Below are positions 15,929 to 25,254 of a DNA stretch of 56,034 nucleotides, in pieces. The notes below the pieces were generated by a model. The model saw only the letters and a list, made by a program, of their open reading frames with translations. It did no database searches and was not told the origin of the DNA. Origin of the DNA: Pseudomonas guariconensis (GTDB lineage Bacteria; Pseudomonadota; Gammaproteobacteria; Pseudomonadales; Pseudomonadaceae); the NCBI RefSeq assembly GCF_015680235.1, contig NZ_JADLJL010000032.1, forward strand, positions 1 through 56,034, in the 5' to 3' direction. The translations under genes were made by a program, and so were the position numbers. The number at the start of each line of letters is the position of its first letter. The first letter of the stretch is position 1.

Positions 15929-16819
15929 CTACAAGGGCACCAGCCAGCCCGGCGCCGTCTGGCGCAGGTGTTCGGTCAACTGGGCGAGCAGTTGCCCGCC
16001 ATTGCGCCAATGATGCCAGTACAACGGCACGTCGATGGGGGTATCGGCGCAGATTTCCACCAGTTGGCCCGTGGCCAACTGCTTCTGCGCCTGCAGCTCC
16101 GGCACCAACCCCCAGCCCAGGCCGGCTTCGGTCATGCGCAGGAAGCCTTCCGAAGAAGGGCACAGGTGGTGCAGGAAACCGTCCTGGATCCCCAGGGACG
16201 CCAGGTAGCGGTGCTGCAGGAAGTCATCTGGCCCGTATACCACCGCCGGGATACGCGCCAGGCGCCGGGCCTCGAAGCCCAGGGCAAAATGCCGCGCCAT
16301 GAACGCCGGGCTGGCCAGCGCTCGGTAGCGCATCGCCCCCAGGGGCAGGCTGCGCGCCCCAGCCACCGGCCGCTCGCTGCCGCACAGGCAGGCCGCCACC
16401 TCGCCTGCGCGCATACGCTTGAGGCCGACCTCCTGGTCTTCCACCACCAAGTCCAGCAACACCTGCTGGCCGGCGCAGAAGTCGCCCACCGCACCGGCCC
16501 ACCAAGTGGCTAGGCTGTCGGCGTTCAAGGCGATGCGCAGGCGTTCCGGCATGCCCGCTTCGTCCAGCGCCGGAACCTGGCGCTGCAAGTCGCGCTCGAG
16601 CAGGCGCACCTGCTGCACATGGTTGAGCAACTGGCGCCCCACCTCGGTGGGGCTGGGCGGCGTGGCACGCACCAGCACCGGTTGCCCGACCCGCGCCTCG
16701 AGCAACTTGATGCGCTGGGAAATGGCCGACTGGGACAGGCCCAGGACCTGCGCCGCACGCTCGAAACCGCCTTGTTCGATGACCGCGGCGAGGGCGGCCA
16801 GCAGCTTGTAATCGAACAT
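15929..16819 (-). CDS. argP: LysR-family transcriptional regulator ArgP
   Basis: A 296-residue LysR regulator. The N-terminal helix-turn-helix (FERAAQVLGLSQSAISQRIKLLEAR, about 19-43) is the ArgP/IciA type. ArgP senses lysine and arginine and activates the exporter argO, which lies divergently across 125 bases here; that pairing is diagnostic. The effector domain follows from about residue 90. The start is fixed by the canonical MFDYKLLAALAAVI. Confidence 0.92.
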   Translation of the reverse strand: MFDYKLLAALAAVIEQGGFERAAQVLGLSQSAISQRIKLLEARVGQPVLVRATPPSPTEVGRQLLNHVQQVRLLERDLQRQVPALDEAGMPERLRIALNADSLATWWAGAVGDFCAGQQVLLDLVVEDQEVGLKRMRAGEVAACLCGSERPVAGARSLPLGAMRYRALASPAFMARHFALGFEARRLARIPAVVYGPDDFLQHRYLASLGIQDGFLHHLCPSSEGFLRMTEAGLGWGLVPELQAQKQLATGQLVEICADTPIDVPLYWHHWRNGGQLLAQLTEHLRQTAPGWLVPL

Positions 16820-16944
16820 CGATTTCCCTAATGCCTGATCAGCTTTATTTGTTTTTCTTATACAGCGCCTTTGCCCACAATGGCCAGCATCTTCTTTGGC
16901 AATAAACGCCGCGCATCGCCCGGCGTCCGTGGAGTGTTCCCGCT
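16820..16944. promoter_or_regulatory. argP-argO divergent promoter region
   Basis: The gap holds the CTGATCAG palindrome at 16835-16842 and an AT-rich tract to about 16862, a plausible LysR-type site that would serve both autorepression and argO activation. I cannot define the exact ArgP box or promoters. Confidence 0.45.
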
Positions 16945-17544
16945 ATGTGGCAAAGCTATCTGAACGGCATGCTGGTGGCCTTCGGCCTGATCATGGCCAT
17001 CGGCGCGCAGAACGCCTTCGTCCTGGCCCAGAGCCTGCGCCGTGAACACCACCTGCCGGTGGCCGCGTTGTGCATCCTCTGCGATGCCATCCTGGTCGCC
17101 GCCGGGGTGTTCGGCCTGGCCACGGTGCTGGCCCATAATCCGACATTGCTGGCGGTGGCCCGCTGGGGTGGCGCGGTATTCCTGATCTGGTATGGCGCCA
17201 AGGCCCTGCGCAGCGCCTGCTCCAAGCAGAGCCTGCAGCACCAGGAGGGCCAGGGCGTGCGCTCGCGCCGTGCGGTGCTGCTCAGTGCCCTGGCCGTGAC
17301 GCTGCTCAACCCGCACGTCTACCTGGATACCGTGCTACTGATCGGCTCGCTGGGCGCCCAGCAGACCGTGCCGGGCGCCTACGTGGCCGGCGCCGCCAGT
17401 GCCTCGCTGGTATGGTTCTCGACCCTGGCCCTCGGCGCGGCCTGGCTGGCCCCCTGGCTGGCCCGCCCGACCACTTGGCGCCTGCTCGACCTGATGGTGG
17501 CGGTAATGATGTTCGCGGTGGCAGCGCAGTTGATCTTGAACTGA
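16945..17544 (+). CDS. argO: Basic amino acid exporter of the LysE/ArgO family
   Basis: A 199-residue inner-membrane protein with about six hydrophobic helices. It opens with LNGMLVAFGLIMAIGAQNAFVL, where GAQN is the LysE family signature. The loop LLNPHVYLDTVLLIGS is also typical. It exports L-arginine and possibly L-lysine, preventing toxic accumulation. Control by the divergent argP is expected. A length of about 200 residues is standard. Confidence 0.92.
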   Translation: MWQSYLNGMLVAFGLIMAIGAQNAFVLAQSLRREHHLPVAALCILCDAILVAAGVFGLATVLAHNPTLLAVARWGGAVFLIWYGAKALRSACSKQSLQHQEGQGVRSRRAVLLSALAVTLLNPHVYLDTVLLIGSLGAQQTVPGAYVAGAASASLVWFSTLALGAAWLAPWLARPTTWRLLDLMVAVMMFAVAAQLILN

Positions 17545-17650
17545 GCAGGTATCCGTATCGCCAAGGCAAACACCACCGGTCGGTATCGCCCACCACTGGG
17601 GAACCTCTATTCCCTATCTTTGTTGCGTGGTTATGCGCCGGGGCCGGTGC

Positions 17651-17656
17651 TATGAT
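17651..17656 (+). promoter_or_regulatory. Candidate -10 element for sodB
   Basis: TATGAT lies about 104 nt before the sodB ATG, but a matching -35 is weak. The ribosome site TCAGGAG precedes the ATG at 17760. Confidence 0.35.
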
Positions 17657-17759
17657 CCAGCCCTTGCGTCGCAAAGAGTACAAACTCCCCGACGCACACC
17701 GGGCCGCCCGTGATCGGCCTTGCGCAAACCGCACACAGACCTGAATCAGGAGATCCACC

Positions 17760-18356
17760 ATGGCTTTTGAATTGCCGCCGCTGCCATACGCCCACGATGC
17801 CCTGCAGCCGCACATCTCCAAGGAAACCCTGGAGTATCACCACGACAAGCACCACAACACCTATGTCGTGAACCTGAACAACCTGGTCCCAGGCACCGAA
17901 TTCGAAGGCAAGACCCTGGAAGAGATCGTCAAGACCTCTTCGGGTGGCATCTTCAACAACGCCGCTCAAGTCTGGAACCACACCTTCTACTGGAACTGCC
18001 TGTCGCCGAACGGCGGTGGCCAGCCGACCGGCGCCCTGGCCGATGCCATCACCAAGGCTTTCGGTTCCTTCGACAAGTTCAAGGAAGAGTTCACCAAGAC
18101 CTCCGTCGGCACCTTCGGCTCCGGCTGGGGGTGGCTGGTGAAGAAGGCCGACGGTTCCCTGGCCCTGGCCAGCACCATCGGCGCCGGCAACCCGCTGACC
18201 AGCGGCGACACCCCGCTGCTGACCTGCGACGTCTGGGAACACGCCTACTACATCGACTACCGCAACCTGCGTCCGAAGTACGTCGAGGCGTTCTGGCAGC
18301 TGGTCAACTGGGACTTCGTTGCCCAGCAGTTCGAAGGCAACACCTTCAAGGCCTGA
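17760..18356 (+). CDS. sodB: Iron superoxide dismutase
   Basis: A 198-residue cytosolic Fe-SOD that dismutates superoxide. Metal ligands are visible as His in HHDKHHNTYV (near 27), His in QVWNHTFYWNCLSPNGGG (near 74), and Asp/His in DVWEHAYYIDYRNLRPKYV (near 157-161). The signatures favouring iron over manganese include FNNAAQVWNHTFYWNCL and the AGNPLTSG segment. A strong intrinsic terminator follows. In pseudomonads it is usually the iron-replete SOD. Confidence 0.97.
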   Translation: MAFELPPLPYAHDALQPHISKETLEYHHDKHHNTYVVNLNNLVPGTEFEGKTLEEIVKTSSGGIFNNAAQVWNHTFYWNCLSPNGGGQPTGALADAITKAFGSFDKFKEEFTKTSVGTFGSGWGWLVKKADGSLALASTIGAGNPLTSGDTPLLTCDVWEHAYYIDYRNLRPKYVEAFWQLVNWDFVAQQFEGNTFKA

Positions 18357-18377
18357 TCGCCTGGGTAGCCTTCGCTG

Positions 18378-18410
18378 AAAAATCCGACGCCTTGGCGTCG
18401 GATTTTTTTT
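18378..18410 (+). terminator. Rho-independent terminator of sodB
   Basis: A perfect 14-bp stem has arms 18378-18391 and 18394-18407 (core ATCCGACGCC / GGCGTCGGAT) and is followed by a run of eight T. It is 22 nt after the sodB stop. Confidence 0.95.
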
Positions 18411-18647
18411 GCCCGCTCACCTGACGTGAAACTCCATCCCTTACCTCTTGCCCCTCCCCGATAGCGCGCTAACATCAATCATCTGGAAAGTTGACAATCG
18501 CGCACTCAAGTCACCCGCCACCTCAACCGATACATTGCCAACAGGGACCATGAAGGTCCTCTCGCTTGCCGCGGCAACAAGGTCGATCGTGTATCGCCAA
18601 GGCTAAATGGCAAAATAATGGCACGCGCATGGATTAAGGAAACCCCA

Positions 18648-20699
18648 TTGAAGCTGGAATTTCGGAACAGCTTATCGGTCAAGTTGCTCAGGGTCGTGCT
18701 GCTCTCGGCGCTGGCCGTCGGTATCGTTCTGAGCTGCGCGCAGATCGTCTACGACGCCTACAAGACCCGCCAGTCAGTCAACAACGACGCCCAACGCATT
18801 CTCGACATGTTCCGCGACCCGTCCACCCAGGCCGTATACAGCTTGGACCGGGAGATGGGCATGCAGGTCGTGGAAGGCCTGTTCCAGGACGAATCCGTGC
18901 GCATCGCCTCCATCGGCCACCCCAACGAAACCATGCTGGCGGAAAAGTCCCGCCCGCTACAAGACACGCCCGTGCGCTGGCTGACCGACCTGATCCTCGG
19001 CCAAGAGCGCACCTTCACCACCCAGTTGGTCGGCCGTGGCCCTTACAGCGAATACTATGGCGACCTGAGCATCACCCTGGACACCGCCGACTATGGCGAG
19101 GGCTTCCTGGTCAATGCCGTGATCATCTTCATTTCCGGCGTACTGCGCGCGCTGGCCCTGGGCCTGGTGCTGTACCTGGTGTACCACTGGTTGCTGACCC
19201 GCCCGTTGTCGAGGATCATCGAGCACCTCACCCAGATCAACCCCGACCGCCCCAGCCAGCACCAGATCCCATCGCTCAAGGGCCACGAAAAGAACGAACT
19301 GGGCCAATGGGTCAATACCGCCAACCAGCTGCTGGCCTCCATCGAACGCAATACCCACCTGCGCCACGAGGCCGAGAACAGCCTGCAGCGCATGGCCCAG
19401 TACGACTTCCTCACCGGCCTGCCCAACCGCCAGCAATTACAACAGCAACTGGACAAGATCCTCGTCGACGGCGGGCGCCTGCAACGGCGTGTCGCCGTGC
19501 TGTGCGTGGGCCTGGACGACTTCAAAAGCATCAACGAGCAGTTCACCTACCAGGTCGGTGACCAACTGCTGCTGGCCCTGGCCGACCGCCTGCGGGCCCA
19601 CAGCGGGCGGTTGGGTGCACTGGCGCGGCTCGGGGGCGACCAGTTCGCCCTGGTCCAGGCCGACATCGACCAACCCTACGAAGCCGCCGAGCTGGCCCAG
19701 AGCATCCTCGACGACCTGGAAGTCCCCTTCGCTGTCGACCACCAGCACATTCGCCTGCGCGCCACCATCGGCATCACGCTGTTCCCCGAGGATGGCGACA
19801 GCACCGAAAAGCTGCTGCAAAAGGCCGAGCAGACCATGACCCTGGCCAAGGCCCGTTCGCGCAACCGCTACCAGTTCTACATCGCCAGCGTGGACAGCGA
19901 GATGCGCCGTCGCCGCGAGCTGGAAAAGGACCTGCGCGAAGCCCTGCCGCGCAACCAGCTGTACCTGGTGTACCAGCCACAGGTCAGCTATCGCGACCAT
20001 CGTGTGGTGGGCGTCGAGGCGCTGCTGCGCTGGCAGCACGCGGAGCTGGGCATGGTCCCACCGGACCAGTTCATTCCCCTGGCCGAGCAGAACGGCAGCA
20101 TCGTCGCCATTGGCGAATGGGTACTCGACCAGGCTTGCCGCCAGCTACGCGAATGGCATGACCAGGGGTTCACCGAGTTGCGCATGGCGGTCAACCTCTC
20201 GACCGTGCAACTGCACCACAGCGAACTGCCGCGGGTGGTCAACAACCTGCTGCAGATCTACCGCCTGCCCCCGCGCAGCCTGGAGCTGGAAGTGACCGAG
20301 ACCGGCCTGATGGAAGACATCAGCACCGCCGCCCAGCACCTGCTGAGCCTGCGCCGCTCCGGGGCGCTGATCGCCATCGACGACTTCGGCACCGGTTACT
20401 CCTCGCTCAGCTACTTGAAGTCGCTGCCGCTGGACAAGATCAAGATCGACAAGAGCTTCGTCCAGGACCTGCTCGACGACGATGACGACGCCACCATCGT
20501 GCGAGCCATCATCCAGCTGGGCAAGAGCCTGGGCATGCAGGTGATCGCCGAGGGCGTGGAGTCGGCCGAGCAGGAGGCCTACATCATTGCCCAGGGCTGC
20601 CACGAAGGTCAGGGCTACCACTACAGCAAGCCCTTGAACGCCCGCGAACTGACCGTCTTCCTCAAGCATGCGCAACGCAACCAGGCCACGGTGACCTAG
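18648..20699 (+). CDS. bifA: c-di-GMP phosphodiesterase BifA (degenerate GGDEF + EAL)
   Basis: About 683 residues: an N-terminal membrane helix, a periplasmic sensor part, a second helix (AVIIFISGVLRALALGLVLYL), a HAMP-like linker, a GGDEF domain whose active site reads GGDQF (about 329-333) and an EAL domain with EALLRW (about 457). The altered GGDEF cannot make c-di-GMP, while the EAL domain keeps DDFGTGYSSL and should hydrolyse it. BifA with GGDQF next to sodB is known in P. aeruginosa, where it controls biofilm and swarming. I choose TTG at 18648 because AAGGA stands 7 nt before it; the ATG at 18618 has no ribosome site. Confidence 0.9.
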   Translation: MKLEFRNSLSVKLLRVVLLSALAVGIVLSCAQIVYDAYKTRQSVNNDAQRILDMFRDPSTQAVYSLDREMGMQVVEGLFQDESVRIASIGHPNETMLAEKSRPLQDTPVRWLTDLILGQERTFTTQLVGRGPYSEYYGDLSITLDTADYGEGFLVNAVIIFISGVLRALALGLVLYLVYHWLLTRPLSRIIEHLTQINPDRPSQHQIPSLKGHEKNELGQWVNTANQLLASIERNTHLRHEAENSLQRMAQYDFLTGLPNRQQLQQQLDKILVDGGRLQRRVAVLCVGLDDFKSINEQFTYQVGDQLLLALADRLRAHSGRLGALARLGGDQFALVQADIDQPYEAAELAQSILDDLEVPFAVDHQHIRLRATIGITLFPEDGDSTEKLLQKAEQTMTLAKARSRNRYQFYIASVDSEMRRRRELEKDLREALPRNQLYLVYQPQVSYRDHRVVGVEALLRWQHAELGMVPPDQFIPLAEQNGSIVAIGEWVLDQACRQLREWHDQGFTELRMAVNLSTVQLHHSELPRVVNNLLQIYRLPPRSLELEVTETGLMEDISTAAQHLLSLRRSGALIAIDDFGTGYSSLSYLKSLPLDKIKIDKSFVQDLLDDDDDATIVRAIIQLGKSLGMQVIAEGVESAEQEAYIIAQGCHEGQGYHYSKPLNARELTVFLKHAQRNQATVT

Positions 20700-20766
20700 A
20701 CCCAAGGCCGGCACACGCGTGAAAACGACCCTTCTGCACGAATTACGCGCCGGCCTCTTTACACCA

Positions 20767-20785
20767 AATGCAAATCTTTCGCATT
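20767..20785 (+). promoter_or_regulatory. Candidate Fur box upstream of icmP
   Basis: AATGCAAATCTTTCGCATT is a partial palindrome that agrees at 16 of 19 bases with a common functional Fur-box variant (AATGAGAATCATTCGCATT, from memory). It is about 60 nt before the imelysin start, a suitable place for iron repression. Confidence 0.5.
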
Positions 20786-20844
20786 ATGTTGCGGTTTCGT
20801 ATCCCACAGCACACTGTCCAACCCCACGACGCAGGAAACCTACA

Positions 20845-22176
20845 ATGATTCGAATGCCTCTGGCCTCCGCCAGTCTGCTGGCCATCGCCATCGCCCTCGC
20901 CGGTTGCGGCGAGAGCAAGGATGAAAAGGCTCCCGCTGCGCAAGCACCGGCAGCTGCTGCCACCACCGCCGCGGCGCCGGGGGCTGTCGACGAAGCGGCC
21001 GGCAAGGCCGTGGTCAAGCATTACGCCGAGATGGTCCATGCCGTCTACAGCGACTCGCTGAGCACCGCCAAGGCCTTGCAGACCGCGATCGATGCGTTTC
21101 TCGCCAAGCCCAACGACGAGACCCTGAAAGCCGCTAAAGAAGCCTGGGCCGCTGCACGCGTACCGTACCTGCAGAGCGAAGTCTTCCGCTTCGGCAACAC
21201 CATCATCGACGACTGGGAAGGCCAGGTGAATGCATGGCCCCTGGACGAAGGCCTGATCGACTACGTCGACAAGAGCTACGAACACGCCCTGGGCAACCCG
21301 GCGGCCAGCGCCAACATCATCGCCAACACCGAGATCCAGGTGGGCGAAGAGAAGGTCGACGTCAAGGACATCACGCCTGAGAAACTGGCCAGCCTGAACG
21401 AGCTGGGTGGTTCCGAGGCCAACGTCGCCACCGGCTACCACGCCATCGAATTCCTGCTGTGGGGCCAGGACCTCAACGGTACCGGCCCAGGCGCCGGCAA
21501 CCGCCCTGCCTCCGACTATCTGGAAGGCGAAGGCGCCACCGGTGGCCATAACGAGCGCCGCCGCGCCTACCTGAAGGCCGTGACCCAGCTGCTGGTCCAG
21601 GACCTGGAAGAAATGGTCGGCAACTGGGCACCGAACGTCAGCGACAACTACCGCGCCAAGCTCGAAGCCGAGCCTGTGGCCGATGGCCTGCGCAAGATGC
21701 TGTTCGGCATGGGCAGCCTGTCGCTGGGCGAACTGGCCGGTGAGCGCATGAAGGTCTCCCTGGAAGCCAATTCGCCGGAAGACGAACAGGACTGCTTCAG
21801 CGACAACACCCACTACTCGCACTTCTACGACGCCAAGGGCATCCGTAACGTCTACCTGGGCGAGTACACCCGCACCGACGGCACCAAACTGGCCGGCCCG
21901 AGCCTGTCCTCGCTGGTAGCCAAGATCGATCCGGCCACCGACGCCACCCTCAAGGCCGACCTGGAAGCCACCGAGGCGAAGATCCAGGTCATGGTCGACC
22001 GCGCACTCAAGGGCGAGCACTACGACCAGCTGATCGCCGCCGACAATGCGGCCGGCAACCAGGTCGTGCGCGACGCCATCGCTTCGCTGGTCAAGCAGAC
22101 CGGCGCGATCGAGCAGGCCGCCGGCAAGCTGGGCATCGCCAACCTGAACCCGGACACCGCTGATCACGAGTTCTGA
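20845..22176 (+). CDS. icmP: Imelysin-family lipoprotein IcmP
   Basis: A 443-residue exported protein with a lipoprotein signal peptide (LLAIAIALAGC lipobox, Cys near residue 21) and an Ala/Pro-rich linker. The imelysin (peptidase M75-like) all-helical domain follows, with the GxHxxE motif in GYHAIEFLLWG near 197-207. Family members bind iron in the envelope; IcmP was first described as an insulin-cleaving protease of P. aeruginosa, but the M75 fold is now seen as iron uptake-related. The ATG at 20845 is chosen for the signal peptide. A Fur-like box lies upstream. Confidence 0.88.
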   Translation: MIRMPLASASLLAIAIALAGCGESKDEKAPAAQAPAAAATTAAAPGAVDEAAGKAVVKHYAEMVHAVYSDSLSTAKALQTAIDAFLAKPNDETLKAAKEAWAAARVPYLQSEVFRFGNTIIDDWEGQVNAWPLDEGLIDYVDKSYEHALGNPAASANIIANTEIQVGEEKVDVKDITPEKLASLNELGGSEANVATGYHAIEFLLWGQDLNGTGPGAGNRPASDYLEGEGATGGHNERRRAYLKAVTQLLVQDLEEMVGNWAPNVSDNYRAKLEAEPVADGLRKMLFGMGSLSLGELAGERMKVSLEANSPEDEQDCFSDNTHYSHFYDAKGIRNVYLGEYTRTDGTKLAGPSLSSLVAKIDPATDATLKADLEATEAKIQVMVDRALKGEHYDQLIAADNAAGNQVVRDAIASLVKQTGAIEQAAGKLGIANLNPDTADHEF

Positions 22177-22743
22177 TCCGACGCGTTCGTGGTTCGACAG
22201 AGGTGGCCTCTGGCTAATCCGCACTTGGGGCTGCTATGCAGCCCATCGCCGGCAAGTCGGCTCCCACTGGCACAGTGCTGTCTTTGAGACTGATGCGTTA
22301 CTTGTGGGAGATTACCCAGCCCTTCGGGCTGCGCTGTCGCGCAGAGAACAAGCGGCTAGCGCCACCCCCCTGTGGGAGCGGCGGTGCGGCGGTCCGACTT
22401 GTCCCGCGATCAAGGGCGACGGTGATATCCGGCCCGGCCCAATCGCGGGACAAGCCCGCTCCCACAAGGCCCGCAAAATCAAATAGTTATGCGTTGTTCT
22501 ATGAGAGCCGGCTTGCCGGCGATGGCCGGGCAGCGCCCCGCGTCCTTCTGACAGGCACTAGCCTTCGGGCCGCCTTTTTCTCGGGTAGCGTGCAACAGAC
22601 ACGCCCCCTGTGCTTCGCGCTTACAAAAAGTGCGCCCGCCTCTGACGATGATTTCATCCAGCAATTGCAAATTGCTCTTATTCAAACTTCTTCACCCTGC
22701 TAAGCTTGCACGCCGGTTTTTTAGTCCATAGCCAGGATCCTCG
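22177..22743. repeat. Intergenic region with composite repeat block, copy 3
   Basis: This 567-base gap has no gene. It holds a REP of the CCGGCAAGTCGGCTCCC type (22250-22266), the 49-nt module at 22313-22361, and a GTGGGAGCGGCGGTGCGGCG element near 22372-22391. A REP of the CGGGACAAGCCCGCTCCCAC type lies at 22445-22464, and the 22-nt module at 22484-22505. Near the di-haem gene, TTATTC (22678-22683), 17 nt and TAAGCT (22701-22706) form a weak candidate promoter. Confidence 0.7.
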
Positions 22744-24171
22744 ATGCCCGCGTCGCTGTTCCGACTCTCCCCTTTGCTGCTGGTCGCCGCCCTGGCCGCC
22801 TGTGACGACGCCCCGCGTTTCACCCAGGCCGAGCCCGGCGAAGCCCTTTCTGGCGGCAAGGCAACGGTACAACGCAGCGACCGCAACGCGTATTCCCTGC
22901 CCTCGGCCAACCTTTCGCCAGAACGGCGCCTGGACTTCAGCGTCGGCAACAGCTTCTTCCGCAACCCCTGGGTCATCGCGCCGTCCACCACCACCGCCCG
23001 AGACGGCCTGGGCCCGCTGTTCAATACCAACGCCTGCCAGAACTGTCACGTACGCGACGGCCGTGGCCACCCGCCCGAGCTCGACGCCAGCAATGCGGTG
23101 TCGATGCTGGTGCGCCTGTCGATCCCCGACCAACCGCAGTATGTGAAGGAAATCGAGCGCCTGGGCGTGGTTCCGGAGCCGGTCTACGGCACCCAGCTGC
23201 AGGACATGGCCATCCCGGGCGTGGCGCCGGAAGGCAAGGTACGCGTGACATACACCACCGAGACGGTCACCTTCGAGGATGGTCACCAGGTCGAACTGCG
23301 CCGCCCGAAACTGCAGATCACCCAGCTCGGCTACGGCCCCATGCACCCTGATACCCGGTTCTCCGCACGGGTAGCCCCACCGATGATCGGCCTGGGCCTG
23401 CTCGAGGCCATCCCGGAGGCCGCGATCCTGGCCAATGCCGACCCGCATGACCGTAACGGCGATGGTATCCGTGGCCGTGCCAACCAAGTCTGGGACGACG
23501 CTGCCGGCAAAGCCGTGCTCGGCCGCTTCGGTTGGAAGGCCGGCCAGCCCAACGTCAACCAGCAGAACGTCCATGCCTTCGCCGGCGACATGGGCCTGAC
23601 CAGTACCCTGCTACCCTTCGACGACTGCACACCGGCCCAGGCGGCCTGCCTGGCCGCCCCCAATGGGGACGGGACCGATGGCGAGAAAGAAGTCAGCGAC
23701 AACATCCTGCGCCTGGTCACCTTCTACACCCGCAACCTGGGTGTGCCGGCACGCCGCGACGTCGGCGCGCCGCAGGTACTGGCCGGCAAGACCCTGTTCT
23801 TCCAGGCTGGCTGCCAGGGCTGCCATACCCCGCAGTTCACCACCGCTGCCGATACCCCGGAGCCGGAACTGGCCAACCAGGTGATCCGCCCCTACAGCGA
23901 CCTGCTGCTGCACGACATGGGCCCGGGCCTGGCCGACGAGCGCAGCGAATTCAAGGCGTCCGGGCAAGACTGGCGCACCGCGCCGCTCTGGGGCATCGGC
24001 CTGAGCGAAACGGTCAGCGGCCATACCCAGTTCCTCCATGACGGGCGCGCCCGCAACCTGCTCGAGGCCGTGCTCTGGCACGGCGGCGAAGCCCAGGCGG
24101 CGCGCGACCATGTACTGACCTTCAATGCCGAGCAACGCGCCGCGTTGCTGGCCTTCCTGAACTCACTTTAA
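22744..24171 (+). CDS. Di-haem c-type cytochrome oxidoreductase (DUF1111 type)
   Basis: A 475-residue lipoprotein (lipobox LLVAALAAC near residue 19) with two haem c sites: CQNCH (98-102) and CQGCH (357-361). The C-terminal half resembles MauG/cytochrome c peroxidase-like enzymes (DLLLHDMGPGLADERSEF). The usual label is thiol oxidoreductase, without firm proof. It starts an operon with an imelysin and a DUF1513 gene, spaced 16 and 2 bases. A haem redox protein with iron-binding imelysins suggests an envelope iron oxidation and uptake role (inference). Confidence 0.88.
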   Translation: MPASLFRLSPLLLVAALAACDDAPRFTQAEPGEALSGGKATVQRSDRNAYSLPSANLSPERRLDFSVGNSFFRNPWVIAPSTTTARDGLGPLFNTNACQNCHVRDGRGHPPELDASNAVSMLVRLSIPDQPQYVKEIERLGVVPEPVYGTQLQDMAIPGVAPEGKVRVTYTTETVTFEDGHQVELRRPKLQITQLGYGPMHPDTRFSARVAPPMIGLGLLEAIPEAAILANADPHDRNGDGIRGRANQVWDDAAGKAVLGRFGWKAGQPNVNQQNVHAFAGDMGLTSTLLPFDDCTPAQAACLAAPNGDGTDGEKEVSDNILRLVTFYTRNLGVPARRDVGAPQVLAGKTLFFQAGCQGCHTPQFTTAADTPEPELANQVIRPYSDLLLHDMGPGLADERSEFKASGQDWRTAPLWGIGLSETVSGHTQFLHDGRARNLLEAVLWHGGEAQAARDHVLTFNAEQRAALLAFLNSL

Positions 24172-24187
24172 GCGCAAGGAGCCGGGC

Positions 24188-25252
24188 ATGTTCCGACCCA
24201 AACTGTTGTTCACCAGCCTCGCCGCACTCGCCCTCGGTGCCTGTTCGCCGCAAGACCCACAAGCGGTTACCTCCGCGGCCATCGCCAAGCAGGTGATCCT
24301 GCCGACCTACAGCCGTTGGGTCGAGGCCGACCGCCAGCTGGCCAGCAGCGCCCTGGCCTACTGTGAAGGCAAGGCCTCGCTGGAAACCGCCCGCGCCGAC
24401 TTCCTCAACGCCCAGAAAGCCTGGGCCGAGCTCCAGCCGCTGCTGGTAGGCCCGCTGGCCGAAGGCAACCGCGCCTGGCAGGTGCAGTTCTGGCCGGACA
24501 AGAAGAACCTGGTAGGCCGCCAGGTCGAGCAATTGGTCGCCGGCGACAAGCCGATCGACGCTGCGGCACTGGGCAAGGCCAGCGTGGTGGTGCGTGGCCT
24601 GTCGGCCTACGAGTACATCCTGTTCGACAGCAAGCCGGACGTCGCCACCCCGGAACAGAAGGCCCGCTACTGCCCGCTGCTGGTGGCCATCGGCGAACAC
24701 CAGAAGGCCCTGGCCGAAGAGATCCTCAAGGGCTGGAACAGCACCGATGGCATGCTTTCGCAGATGACCAAGTTCCCCAACCAGCGCTACGCCGATTCCC
24801 ACGAGGCGATCGCCGACCTGCTGCGTGCCCAGGTCACTGCCCTGGACACCCTGAAGAAGAAGCTCGGCGCTCCTATGGGCCGTCAGAGCAAAGGCATTGC
24901 GCAACCGCTGCAGGCCGAAGCCTGGCGCAGCAGCTCCTCGCTCAAGAGCCTGGAAGCCAGCCTCAAGGCCGCCCAGGCGGTATGGGTAGGCGTCGACAAC
25001 CAAGGCCTGCGCGGCCTGCTGGGCAAAGACCAGAACGCCCTGGCCGAGAAGATCGACAACGCCTACGCCACGTCGTTGAAACTGCTGGCCGACAACCAGA
25101 AGACCTTGGGCGAGCTGCTCGCCGACGACGCCGGCAAGCAGGCCCTGGATCAGATCTACGACAGCCTCAACGTCGTCCACCGCCTGCACGAGGGCGAGCT
25201 GGCCAAGGCGCTGAATATCCAGCTGGGCTTCAATGCCAACGACGGTGACTGA
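24188..25252 (+). CDS. Second imelysin-family lipoprotein
   Basis: A 354-residue exported lipoprotein (LAALALGAC lipobox near residue 19). Its helical imelysin domain has the GxHxxE region altered, reading GLSAYEYILFD. This is the variant found in the second imelysin of such operons. It is likely a periplasmic iron-binding partner of the di-haem protein. It lies 16 bases after the di-haem gene and 2 bases before DUF1513, with AAGGAG before the ATG. Confidence 0.85.
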   Translation: MFRPKLLFTSLAALALGACSPQDPQAVTSAAIAKQVILPTYSRWVEADRQLASSALAYCEGKASLETARADFLNAQKAWAELQPLLVGPLAEGNRAWQVQFWPDKKNLVGRQVEQLVAGDKPIDAAALGKASVVVRGLSAYEYILFDSKPDVATPEQKARYCPLLVAIGEHQKALAEEILKGWNSTDGMLSQMTKFPNQRYADSHEAIADLLRAQVTALDTLKKKLGAPMGRQSKGIAQPLQAEAWRSSSSLKSLEASLKAAQAVWVGVDNQGLRGLLGKDQNALAEKIDNAYATSLKLLADNQKTLGELLADDAGKQALDQIYDSLNVVHRLHEGELAKALNIQLGFNANDGD

Positions 25253-25254
25253 TC

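Noticed and set aside
22230..22505. CRISPR-like array
   Set aside because: Repeats are palindromic REPs in both orientations with irregular spacing, not direct repeats with uniform spacers, and no cas genes are near.
22663..22681. Possible Fur box before the di-haem gene
   Set aside because: The AT-rich palindrome-like sequence matches the 19-bp consensus at only about 7-8 positions, near chance.
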